In this document: positions 29,886 through 40,387 of the stretch, piece by piece
Layout of the letters: every line of letters begins with the position of its first letter
Numbering within the stretch: position 1 is the stretch's first letter
From: Nemertoderma westbladi
Lineage: Eukaryota; Xenacoelomorpha; Nemertodermatida; Nemertodermatidae
Assembly (NCBI GenBank): GCA_032718475.1
Contig: JAUCBJ010002329.1
Coordinates: forward strand, 1 to 49,637
Reading direction: 5' to 3'
DNA: 49,637 nucleotides
Translations under genes and position numbers: made by a program
The notes under the pieces: model-generated
The model's database searches: none
What the model saw: only the letters and a program-made list of their open reading frames with translations
Told to the model about the DNA's origin: nothing

Positions 29886-30782
29886 TCCGACCTTCTCACC
29901 AAAACAGTAAACTCTAAGTAAGCAAAACTATTGCAGTATTAGTCTCTTATAACCGGTGAGGCAGAAAACAGTCTACGAACGGACAAACTTCGATAAAACA
30001 AAATCCCGCGCAGCGAATCCTAAAATCAGGCTGACTCACTGACGGACTAAGGGCGCTCGTATACTTTGCCGCGGTGTGATTTATATGGTTGGGATAGTGA
30101 GACGCTAGCTAGGTGCAGAGATGTCTAACTAGCGGGCAAAGTGCAGTACGGACAAAAATTATTTTATATATTTTGAGGTGTAAATAATTTCTAACGCGTG
30201 TGTGTCTTGATTCTAACAGTCAAAAATCGGTTTTAGATCCTTCACATATATAATTACTGGGTCCGGTGTGCATTTTACAAATATTCTAATTTTGTAGCTT
30301 GTAGGTCCAATACTCACGAATGATAAGGCTCCTTCCCCTTTTGTGTATTTCCAGGACTCAAATTCAGGCATAAGGTTAATACTACGCCCAGAATTCGGCA
30401 ATTTAATTTACCAGGTCCCTAATACTAAGAAGAAATATGTTAGTTTACTACAGTAGGCGTACTGTTACAAAATAGCTAGCCTGGCGTCCTATCTAGAATT
30501 TTGGTTGCCTAGGTGGGCACGGCAACTTCCTATCAGAATGTCGGTGGGGACACGGTAGATGTTAGTATCCCAAATAGCCTCAATTTATTTGCGCCTAGCA
30601 ATAAACTGCCCTACCGCCTGAACGGTACAATCCCAATTCAGGTAAAAACACAGTAACCCTTCCTGGCCTACAAGTTCTAATGCAAATGGACACAGTTGTA
30701 CTACAAACAAGCCACCGACGCACCTATACTTAGCAAGAGTTAGGCGTACAGCTTGCTGCACCCTACCAATGTGTATGCCTTG
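29886..30782. other. Spacer between LINE and copy B, with a weak integrase-like fragment
   Basis: Mostly unassigned. A 62-codon minus-strand frame at 30213-30401 ends with PDPVIIYVKDLKPIF, reminiscent of the VVHVDRLKP end of retroviral-type (Gypsy) integrase C-terminal regions. This is too short for a firm call. The remainder shows no gene. Confidence 0.3.
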
Positions 30783-32245
30783 TGGGGCGAGCCACGAAGT
30801 GAGTGAGCCTTAGCGTAGTGGTACCATTAATCAACCTGTCGTTCTGTCGTTCTGTCGTTCTGTCGTTCTGTCGTTCTGTCGTGTTCAATTTTAAACGTTA
30901 ATAACTCGGCCAATCTTTGATGAAATCTATCCAAACTTGGTACACATGTTGTTTGGCAAAAGTTTAGAAATTTTCCAAGTAGAATTTCAGTGTGGCCTTC
31001 GAGAAGCTAAGATAATAGCAGTTAATTAGTTAATTAAGTTATTACGGTAAAAACACCATTTTCAACCTGCCTTTTAAAGGAAATTAATTGTTTTACAGTA
31101 TAAGATTTAAATAATTATAATTAAAAATTATACAGATGTAATCCCCATACGCCATTCTATTATAGTTTTTAATTAGTTCAAGTGATTTGCTTTAATAATT
31201 GTGTCTTTAATTGATCTAAAGTAATTAAATAATCCCCCTGGCTGGGAGTTGTTGCTAAGACTAACCAGAGAGGAATAGTAATAGACAACCAGCATTGCTA
31301 TTCCAGCCCAGACAGCATTCTTTAAATTCACTATAAATGTTGTATTGCTATCTCAGGTGAATGACAGATATCATAACATAAATACTATCCATGGCATGGC
31401 TGTTGTGTAGGCTTCTGAAATAGTTTATTCCACAATGTATATGTCTGGTTATTTTTTAATTGAATTTTTGCAAAGTAGTAAAATTAATGTTCTTAAAAAT
31501 AATATTATTATTTTATATGTAACCTAGGAAATTAGCTACATTTTTTCGCTGCAGCTTTAAGAGTGTACATTAATTTAATATTATTTCAATACCCATATTA
31601 CTACATCGGCATAAGATGCGTTGGCGTTGTATCACACATCTCCACATATCACACATATCCACATTGATGTATCAACAGTTACTCGCACAGTTTCGAAACT
31701 TCGCATAGTTATAACTGTATAAAGATCGTCAGTCTGCGTTTAGGAAAAATATTTTATAACAAAACAGGACAAGCGACGAGCGCAACGAGGCATATAATGA
31801 AGACGAGTACTGCGTTGACTAAATTATTATATAAACCACCTGGCTTCACATATTGATCGCATCCCTAGTTATTATTATTATAAAGAACGTCCTAGCCTGC
31901 GTTTAAGAAATATATTTAAATACAAAACAGGACGAACGCAACGAGGCTTATAATGAATACGAGTACTGCGTTTATTATATTCCTATAAACCACCTGGCTT
32001 TGCATATTGAACGTGCGATTGGAAATAAGTTCGTGCTACCCTTCCGTGGGTGGTAGATGTCGCGGTTATGTATTGGTGGTTGGGAAGGGTGGGGGGGGGG
32101 GGGGATTAAAAGGGGTGAACACGTACTGTCCCCCTTTCTTTGATTGATTGGTGGTGTGGGTAAATTTCTCAAAACCTGATTTTGTGATACAGTCGCTCAA
32201 TTTTAATTTGTATCTCATAACTGGGCCTCGTGCTGCGCGAAGGCC
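30783..32245 (-). repeat. Interspersed repeat, copy B (1.46 kb)
   Basis: Reverse complement of copy A, including the poly-C tract (here G, about 32088-32104), the ~158-bp internal duplication and both ends. The ACGACAG run near 30838 has two more units than in copy A. It has no coding capacity. Confidence 0.75.
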
Positions 32246-33012
32246 CCACGAACGTGTACTGGTGTGCCTGCGTCCTATCTGTGTACTAGTATCTTTCTGC
32301 CTGATCTCCTCTCCCCTGTAGGAATGTGAAGGTCTACTGCGGGTTTTTTCTGAATTAAGACAGTACAGTCCCTAGATGTAAATTTTAGCGCACAGCGTGT
32401 CAATACCTCTACCTTCGATCTTAGGTCTTACACTTAGGTAACGAGGCATCGAACGCTGTCTAACCTTTCAGGCGATGGGCGAATAACTAAGAATGGATAT
32501 TGCGGGTTGTCTCCTTCCTACATTCCTCCGATGTTCCTGTCTATTGCTGCGGTCCGATGTTTAGCCTGCCATCTGTCCCTCAGTTGGGTTCACCGTGGTG
32601 AAGCATAGTAAAACAGATGTAACAAATATTTCTAACTTTATTACGAATAACTTTATACAATAAATGTAACAAGAAATAATGTCGCTATCTAACAATATCT
32701 AATACTAATACTATCTAATCGGTATACAATGAGATAAGTAAGAAGAAAGATAACAAGTAGTAAAGATTGATAACTAATGAACAAATCGCACCTTTTATAG
32801 CAAATTTGTGCTGCTAACAATCTAGATAGATCTCGATTGTTCTATGAGTTCTACTAGGTTTTTAAAGATAATCATTGGTCCAGCAAACACGTATCTTGCA
32901 CGACATTGGTTACTATCTAATAACTGCAATCACATTGGTTAATCTACCTTGAGCAGATACAATTAAATCGTAGCGGTTAATTCAAATGAGTTGAAACTTA
33001 GCACAAAAAATA
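32246..33012. other. Unassigned stretch
   Basis: No gene seen. GTCCTATCT appears on both sides of copy B (about 30490 and 32270), which may mark DNA split or duplicated by its insertion. The segment ends in AT-rich sequence before a tRNA-like head. Confidence 0.4.
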
Positions 33013-33095
33013 ATTCACACTTACTAGGATTCGAACACGATACCTACTAAACGAATTTCTAACGCTTAACCGACTGAGCTACTGAACCACTTGAA
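33013..33095 (-). repeat. tRNA-like SINE head
   Basis: On the minus strand, GTAGCTCAGTCGGTTAAGCG matches a tRNA D arm and A box, and GTGTTCGAATCCTAG is a B box. The D stem pairs (GCT/AGC) but the anticodon and T stems do not, so it is tRNA-derived rather than a tRNA gene. It sits beside the 3' break of the upstream LINE fragment. Confidence 0.5.
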
Positions 33096-33147
33096 CAATG
33101 TTATACAAATAGATATGGTAAATGCAAATAAGGACTTAATGTAATCT

Positions 33148-35241
33148 TTATAGAAAGTTAATTCGAACAAAATAAAATTTTGAAAATCCACGGCATTTAT
33201 GAGAATATAATTCTATAGTTCGTAAGAAAAAAGGAGAAAACCCCTTCTTAATAAGTTCCAGAAATAGCTTGCACCATTCAACCATATCGAAGGCTTTCGA
33301 TAGATCGAGAAGACATCCAAATACAGGAGTTGCGTTTCTAGAATAGAAACCGAGAACCTCTGTAGCCGCCCAGGTACATTGGGACGTACTGGAACCACTT
33401 TGGAACCCGAATTGCAACTCATCCAAATGTAAGCACTCAGCCTGCGAGATCAGCATGACCCACTCAAACAACTTAATCAGAAGGGAGGATAAGGCAATAG
33501 CCCTGTAATTACTGGAAAGGGAATCGTCACCTAATTTATCTTTTATCAAAGGAATAATGACACACGTCAGTAAGAACTGTGGAACAAAGCCGTGAATGAG
33601 AAAACTGTTGAACAAATCACTTAAATGTGAACATAATTCTGGAGGACCATTGATCAGGCAATCAGAATCAAAATCAAAAGTTACGTCTGTTTTAGAGCTT
33701 TTTAGCCTATGTAGACCTTCACTGACCAAATCCGGAGTGATATGCGGGAAATCAGCTGAATCACATCCTTCGAGTTTATCGGTAATCTGCGATCTAACGA
33801 ACTCTAAATCGGAATCATACGGTTGATTATATAGATCCGAATATATACTGGCGAATCGGTCGGCTATCGATTGTGGGTCTGTACAACCATCAATGGTCGA
33901 AGTCACAGTGTTCGGTGTGGATCTAAGTTTCTTTATTTCTTTAAATATATCACTATTATTCCTTAAACACGCCTGTAGGAGTTTATCTCGACGCACATTA
34001 TCTACTGAACGTTTGAGCCGTCTGACGGCATACTTATACTGCGCGCGAGACACCCGTCGCATGTGAAAAAGCTGACTATTTTGTGAAGCATTTGGACACC
34101 CCGCCGAGACCCACAAGGAATGCCATAGGATAGCTTCATCTCTAAATGGTTTAACTCGCTCCGACCAACCGGGAAGTTTAGGGCGATTATTAGCAGCATG
34201 GGGCTCACCATTATAATTATTATTTAAACTACTACAGCTGATATCAATGCATTCAAGAATATCTAAAACATATTTTTCAATAAACAGTCTATGAGTAAGG
34301 TCCGCACAAAAAATATTACCACATGTTATACAACCTGACTCAACCTCAATGTCATCCAATTTATTATGTAGATTGTTTACAAAGTCATGTTGCTGTTCAA
34401 TAGAAGCTCGCTTAAATTTAATTTTACCATTACCAGTAGCATCACCTGAGCTATAATTAACACGTGGTAAATCTACACCACTAACTTTCAACTTCAAAAA
34501 TATTGGGTCATGAAAAGATAAATTAGCACCAGAATGTACTACACAAGAATCAGTAACATTTTCTACCAATTTACTCGAACTGAAAAAGTGATCTAAAATG
34601 GAATGAAAAGATGCCTGTTCTCTGTAGCACGTGTAAGTATAATCAATAGGATTAAAATCCCATAGACGTTCTAATTTAAATTCCTGTAAAAATTGACTAA
34701 TTACACGAACATGCATAGATACACGCGAAAAATCAGCATTGAAATCCCCTGCAAGTATAACATTACAAAGCTGCTCCGATAAAATAGTATGTTTGATATC
34801 ATTGGTAAGAGTAAGTAAATCGTCTGATACATTAATATTGTCCCGCGTATCTACTGGACAATAACAATTAATTATCACAAAAGGGTTAACATTGGGCAAT
34901 TCAACTCGTACAGCTTGCAATCGGGGATTCGTAACGTTAATTCTAGATATATATTTAGACAAAGATGGCCTATAAATAAAGCAGAGTCCGCCGCTAGGCC
35001 TACCTGCAGATACTTCATTTACTGTGCTAGACTGCGCAGGTTGTATTAAACATTTAAATGCAGGGAAAGCTGCTGTAAGCTTATAAGAATTATCACGCAA
35101 TAAAAAGTGCTCTTGAATACAGACAATATCGCTTCCAGCTAATAATACATTGATAAAGTCAAGTTTATCGGGTGACAAACCAGTACTGTTATATGACGTC
35201 ATACAAAATGCACCATTGTGTAGTAAATTTGAAGTATCCAT
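33148..35241 (-). pseudogene. LINE endonuclease and N-terminal reverse transcriptase, third family
   Basis: A 697-codon minus-strand frame starting MDTSNLLHNG. The endonuclease domain (about 10-255) has SYNSTGL, CIQEHF, LAGDFNAD, ILDHFF and FHDPIF. The reverse transcriptase begins near 540 with SNYRAIALSSLLIKLFEW and FGFQSGSSTSQC, and reaches motif A, LLDLSKAFDMVEW. Homology stops about 30 codons later, near 33190, so motif C (xADD) is missing. The LINE at 28553-29885 starts at nearly the same place in the domain, but the shared part differs in sequence; they are different families, not two halves of one. The break lies next to the SINE-like head. Confidence 0.85.
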
Positions 35242-35344
35242 TGTATAAAATATTTAAAAGAAAAATATATACCAAACTTTACTAGTTACTGGAATTCGCG
35301 CTAGGAACCTGTGTATTATCTCGACCCCTGGGACCAAAGGTCTA
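35242..35344 (-). other. 5' leader of the third LINE
   Basis: About 100 bp between the LINE ATG and the minisatellite. It contains no other recognisable feature and probably includes the 5' UTR. Confidence 0.4.
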
Positions 35345-35733
35345 CGGTTTACGGTGTAGCAATGTTACATAAAGGTTACGGTGTAACAATGTTACATAAA
35401 GGTTTACGGTGTAACAATGTTACATAAAGGTTTACGGTGTAACAATGTTACATAAAGGTTACGGTGTAACAATGTTACATAAAGGTTTACGGTGTAACAA
35501 TGTTACATAAAGGTTACGGTGTAACAATGTTACATAAAGGTTTACGGTGTAACAATGTTACATAAAGGTTACGGTGTAACAATGTTACATAAAGGTTACG
35601 GTGTAACAATTTTACATAAAGGATTACGGTGTAACATTGTTACATAAAGGTTACGGTGTAACATTGTTACATAAAGGTTACGGTGTAACAATGTTACATA
35701 AAGGTTTACGGTGTAACAATGTATTACATGTAT
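35345..35733. repeat. 28-bp minisatellite array 2
   Basis: About 14 units of the same ACGGTGTAACAATGTTACAT repeat as at 28030-28552 and in the same orientation. The 27-bp GGTTACGG variant alternates with the 28-bp form. The LINE block between the arrays thus lies within what was probably one array. Confidence 0.93.
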
Positions 35734-36502
35734 GTAGAGGCGATGTTATGCCCTGCAGCTGCAAAACATTTTGTTACCTGTCAATTAGTTGGTATTAACT
35801 AAAAGGGCCTCTCGCTAACTCTCCCTTTATGTCAGCACGTATGTCATGTCATCCGTAGGTAATATCCGGGGCATTGACATCCCATTAAGTTGTTTTACTA
35901 TCGTTGTAAGTAGCTAAATTTCCTGATGTTATTGGTAAAATATAATTGAGCTTGAGCAATAGATTAGGTTGGGTTGGATTAGATTCGGTTGGAATGAGCA
36001 AATTTCGAAGTTTACAGAATTGCACTCAAAATCTATTTTGGTTGCAACACCTACTGAGTTTCCTCAATCAGCAATGCCCCGATCTGTGATTTGCGACCCC
36101 CCCCCCCCTTGTCTCGTCACACGCGTTACTTATAATGACTTCCATCAGGATTTTGAAAAGTGAAACCTAAATCTTGTTTCTCTAACATTCTCGGATTTTA
36201 TCTTCAATTTCTCATTGATCATATCTCGAACCTGAGTGTGGCTATATTAAAATATGAATAGGAATTATGAATCTAATTATCACGGTATCTGGGATACCGG
36301 GATCTGGGATTTTCTTCATCAATCAACCGAAATCAGGTGTTCCACGTGACAAACTTTTAACCAATTTGTTTTATTTTACCATTTACTATTTAAGGTCAGA
36401 TTGACACTGATCGAAAGATAAATTTTGAAAATCGGAAAGTTTTAAATTTTTTGTGAAATATTAACTACATCAGGCTTTAACAGTCTAAGTTCGGCCTATT
36501 TG
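35734..36502. other. Spacer without a gene
   Basis: No coding frame or RNA gene is visible. A poly-C tract lies at about 36097-36109. The end runs into the 19-bp minisatellite. Confidence 0.5.
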
Positions 36503-37790
36503 ACTAGGATCTAAGTTCTTGTCTAGGATCTAAGTTCTCGTCTAGGATCTAAGTTCTCGTCTAGGATCTAAGTTCTCGTCTAGGATCTAAGTTCTCGTCT
36601 AGGATCTAAGTTCTCGTCTAGGATCTAAGTTCTCGTCTAGGATCTAAGTTCTCGTCTAGGATCTAAGTTCTCGTCTAGGATCTAAGTTCTCGTCCAGGAT
36701 CTAAGTTCTCGTCTAGGATCTAAGTTCTCGTCTAGGATCTAAGATTTCGTCTAGGATCTAAGTTCTTGTCTAGGATCTAAGTTCTCGTCTAGGATCTAAG
36801 TTCTCGTCTAGGATCTAAGTTCTCGTCTAGGATCTAAGTTCTCGTCTAGGATCTAAGTTCTCGTCTAGGATCTAAGTTCTCGTCTAGGATCTAAGTTCTC
36901 GTCTAGGATCTAAGTTCTCGTCTAGGATCTAAGTTCTCGTCTAGGATCTAAGTTCTCGTCTAGGATCTAAGTTCTCGTCTAAGATCTAAGTTCTCGTCGA
37001 GGATCTAAGTTCTTGTCTAGGATCTAAGTTCTCGTCTAGGATCTAAGTTATCGTCTAGGATCTAAGTTCTCGTCTAGGATCTAAGTTCTCGTCTAGGATC
37101 TAAGTTCTCGTCTAGGATCTAAGTTCTCGTCTAGGATCTAAGTTCTCGTCTAGGATCTAAGTTCTCGTCTAGGATCTAAGTTCTCGTCTAGGATCTAAGT
37201 TCTCGTCTAGGATCTAAGTTCTCGTCTAGGATCTAAGATTTCGTCTAGGATCTAAGTTCTTGTCTAGGATCTAAGTTCTCGTCTAGGATCTAAGTTCTCG
37301 TCTAGGATCTAAGTTCTCGTCTAGGATCTAAGTTCTCGTCTAGGATCTAAGTTCTCGTCTAGGATCTAAGTTCTCGTCTAGGATCTAAGTTCTCGTCTAG
37401 GATCTAAGTTCTCGTCTAGGATCTAAGTTCTCGTCTAGGATCTAAGTTCTCGTCTAGGATCTAAGTTCTCGTCTAGGATCTAAGTTCTCGTCTAGGATCT
37501 AAGTTCTCGTCTAGGATCTAAGTTCTCGTCTAGGATGTAAGTTCTCGTCTAGGATCTAAGTTCTCGTCTAGGATCTAAGTTCTCGTCTAGGATCTAAGTT
37601 CTCGTCTAGGATCTAAGTTCTCGTCTAGGATCTAAGTTCTCGTCTAGGATCTAAGTTCTCGTCTAGGATCTAAGTTCTCGTCTAGGATCTAAGTTCTCGT
37701 CTAGGATCTAAGTTCTCGTCTAGGATCTAAGTTCTCGTCTAGGATCTAAGTTATCGTCTAGGATCTAAGTTCTCGTCTAGGATCTAAGGT
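36503..37790. repeat. 19-bp minisatellite
   Basis: About 68 copies of GGATCTAAGTTCTCGTCTA, extremely uniform. Rare variants (AAGATTTCG, AAGTTATCG, TCTTGTC, GTCCAGG) recur in the same order: TCTAAGATTTCG followed by AAGTTCTTGTC appears near 36740 and 37230. This indicates block duplication of about 490 bp. Confidence 0.97.
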
Positions 37791-38440
37791 CAAGTCAAGT
37801 ATGTACTGTAGCAGGTTCAAGTCTATGATATAAATTCTCACGTAGTATCTAGGCCTAGGCCCCCAAGTTATTATACAGGGGAACTATATAAATTTAAATA
37901 AATATTACCCGAAATAATTAATTATCGATGTAAGAACCATAGTGTTTTGAAAATATCTAATTTTGTACTGAAATTTTAATTGTCTAAATTTACAACGCCA
38001 ACTCAGGAGGAGATACTCAATACTTCTGTCCATCTAAAAATCACAAAATATACATTTTGGAAAATATACGACCTAAAAAATGTGCCATATTTTTCACGAA
38101 AACGGTGTAGCAAGTTCCATATTAACAAAGCGGTATAGATCACCAATCATTGCGTTAAAATTACATAACGGTAGAGTTAAAAATAAAAATAATATTTTCG
38201 GGTAGGCCTACTGTATATCGACCCTTAAGAGTATACAGTTAGATCAGCACAATGAGTGAGTTGAGAGATAAATCCTATAGACTAAGACTACTCTACAGTA
38301 CCGGTGTTATATGTTAAAATTCCCCCATGGCACAAGTCCTTACACTGGGAATATATCTTGAATCGGCACCTGGGATTGGTTAATGAGCTATACTTTAATT
38401 TACTTTAAATACGTTAAAATCATCGTTAAAATCGTTAAAA
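37791..38440. other. Spacer without a gene
   Basis: AT-rich, no gene. It ends in a short CGTTAAAAT repeat (38411-38440) at the 5' junction of a LINE fragment. Confidence 0.5.
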
Positions 38441-38715
38441 TTCATTGTGTCAAGTACAATGCACACATCTCCAACCAGACACTATATAACATTGGAGGTG
38501 TCTCATTGGTTCCCCCAAGCTTGACACTAGAACAACGCCGCCTCCGCTTTGCAGGACATTGCTTTCGCCGTGAGGTCCAGCCAGTGCATAATCTTGTGCT
38601 TTGGCAGCCTCATGGAGTGAATAAGCATGGTGGACAGCCCATGACTTTCTTGAGACGCATCTTAAAGGACACTGACCTTGAATATGCGGATGATCTAGCA
38701 AATGTCATGGGTGAT
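38441..38715 (+). pseudogene. RTE-like LINE fragment, part 1
   Basis: Nearly identical to 27660-27934 of the LINE at 25100-27985, that is, the C-terminal region with LRFAGHCFRRE. It is 5'-truncated and interrupted at GGTGAT by the element at 38716-39783. A 160-codon frame here (38383-38865) fuses LINE and inserted sequence and is not a gene. Confidence 0.9.
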
Positions 38716-39783
38716 TCTCAAGGTTTACTAAATAACAGGTCATGCACCGAGCGGATTGCTGAAATTAGCGTGGGCCGATCTTTACCCTATTTATGGCACT
38801 ATTTTCATAATATTTCCTTAGAAACCTATTTTACGCTACTTTTGTTAGGTGGATATGATGACTAGGGTTCATATAAATTTAATAAAATGTCTTTCTGGAA
38901 TTCTTATCTTGTAGTTGCCAAGGTAACCAAGGCAACACGTTCAAACTTTGCGCGCCTGTATTTCAAGGCGACAATAGATTCTTCCCTTGAGATTTGGTAG
39001 GTGATTAAAGGAAATAAAAGTCTATCAAAATTTTTTACATTTGAATTTGTTCACATTCCCGTTGCCATGGAAATAAGTATAATGAAAAATTTGAAAAATT
39101 GTCTACCAATTCTATAAAAAATCATTTTTATTCGGTTTGTCAGTCTAAATAATAAGTTAAAATTGCCAACATTTTATTTTATAATTCGTCAATTGTGAAT
39201 CATATTTCTAAAAGTCAATATATGCCAATAAACTAAACTGTCCAATCAGAGAGCAAGACCTGTGATAGCATGATTGTGACATTCCAGAATATTAAATATC
39301 GGTTAGCAATTATTAGAAATAAAGGACAGCCACCAGGCAGCCAGGCATGCATGTTGAAAATTATATAAGTAGTAAATAGTAGTCCAATTTCTATCTGGCG
39401 GTCATAATGGGAAATTATCGTAATTCCCGTCACCATGGAAACGGGATTGAAAAAAATTTAAATGTCAAATATTTTGATAGACTTTTATTACCTTTACTCA
39501 TATACCAAATCTTGAACAGAATCCCTTGTCGTCTTGAATTACAGGCGCTCGAAATTTGAACTTTGCACCCGGTTGGTTACCTTGGCAACTACAAGATAAA
39601 AATTCCAGAAAGACATTTTATTACATTTCCATGAACTCTAGTCATCATATCCACTTAACCAAAGTTGCATAAGAGAGGTTTCTATGAAAATATTATGAAA
39701 ATAGTCCCCTAAATAGGGAAAAGATCGGCCCACGCTAAATTCAGCAATCCGCTCGGTGCATGACCTGTTATTTAGTACACCTT
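38716..39783. mobile_element. 1.07 kb long-inverted-repeat element with target duplication
   Basis: Inverted arms of about 370 bp (about 38720-39090 and 39415-39780) share AAGGT-TACTAAATAACAGG, GCACCGAGCGGATTGCTGAA and GTTGCCAAGGTAACCAA blocks at their ends. The element is bounded by GGTGAT at 38710-38715 and 39784-39789, a candidate 6-bp target duplication confirmed by the uninterrupted LINE copy at about 27925-27935. The middle 320 bp is unique and non-coding. It is a non-autonomous DNA transposon of unknown superfamily. Confidence 0.8.
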
Positions 39784-39797
39784 GGTGATACTGTAGT

Positions 39798-39889
39798 GAG
39801 TTGTGGCGGCGCAATTTTGTCGACAAGCCGGCACAGCATTCTTAAAAATGCAGCTGCAATGCAGCATGCCGATCCTAGTAGTAGTAGTA
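39798..39889 (+). pseudogene. RTE-like LINE fragment, part 2 (3' end)
   Basis: Matches 27938-28029: the last codons, the short 3' UTR (GCAGCTGCAATGCAGCATGC) and the TAG-repeat tail. It belongs to the same insertion as 38441-38715. Confidence 0.9.
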
Positions 39890-40387
39890 ATAAGCATCAC
39901 TGTACTGTAAAGAAGGTAGAAGACAGTCGACAGGAAGGTAGAATGAAGGTAGTCATTGATTACCCCGGTCGATGCCGGTATTATATTAAATAAAATAGCA
40001 CACAGTAGAACAAGCACGAGTAGAATAAAATGGTAGTGCGCTTATATAAAGTATGATTAAATTGGCACGAATGAACTGGTCATATTAGTGCAACAATAGA
40101 GGAAGTAAATATGTCAAGTAGTGAGAACCAAACCCACACCTAGCCCTTATTCTATACCATAACATTGCAGTAGGCCTATCCTAGAATGTTTCGATTCAAA
40201 GGATATCCCCAGATTGAAGCAGTTATATACTGTAGGAAGTGTGCTTTAATTTTATCTTCATAGGACGTACATACAGTAGGTAGTTTCTGTAGAGATGGGG
40301 CAGGGGGGGGGGGGGGGGGTCTAACATACAACACCGGTACCGGTACATACATTATACAGTATTATCATAGCGGTAAGAAATAATGAA
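39890..40387. other. Spacer with poly-G
   Basis: No gene. A G tract lies at about 40302-40319. ACCGGTACCGGTAC appears shortly before the satellite begins. Confidence 0.5.

Noticed and set aside
28553-35241. A single LINE interrupted by a 3 kb insertion
   Set aside because: The two parts overlap around reverse-transcriptase motif A with different sequences, so they are different elements.
38383-38865. 160-codon frame as a gene
   Set aside because: A chimera of LINE C-terminal codons and the inverted repeat of an inserted element.
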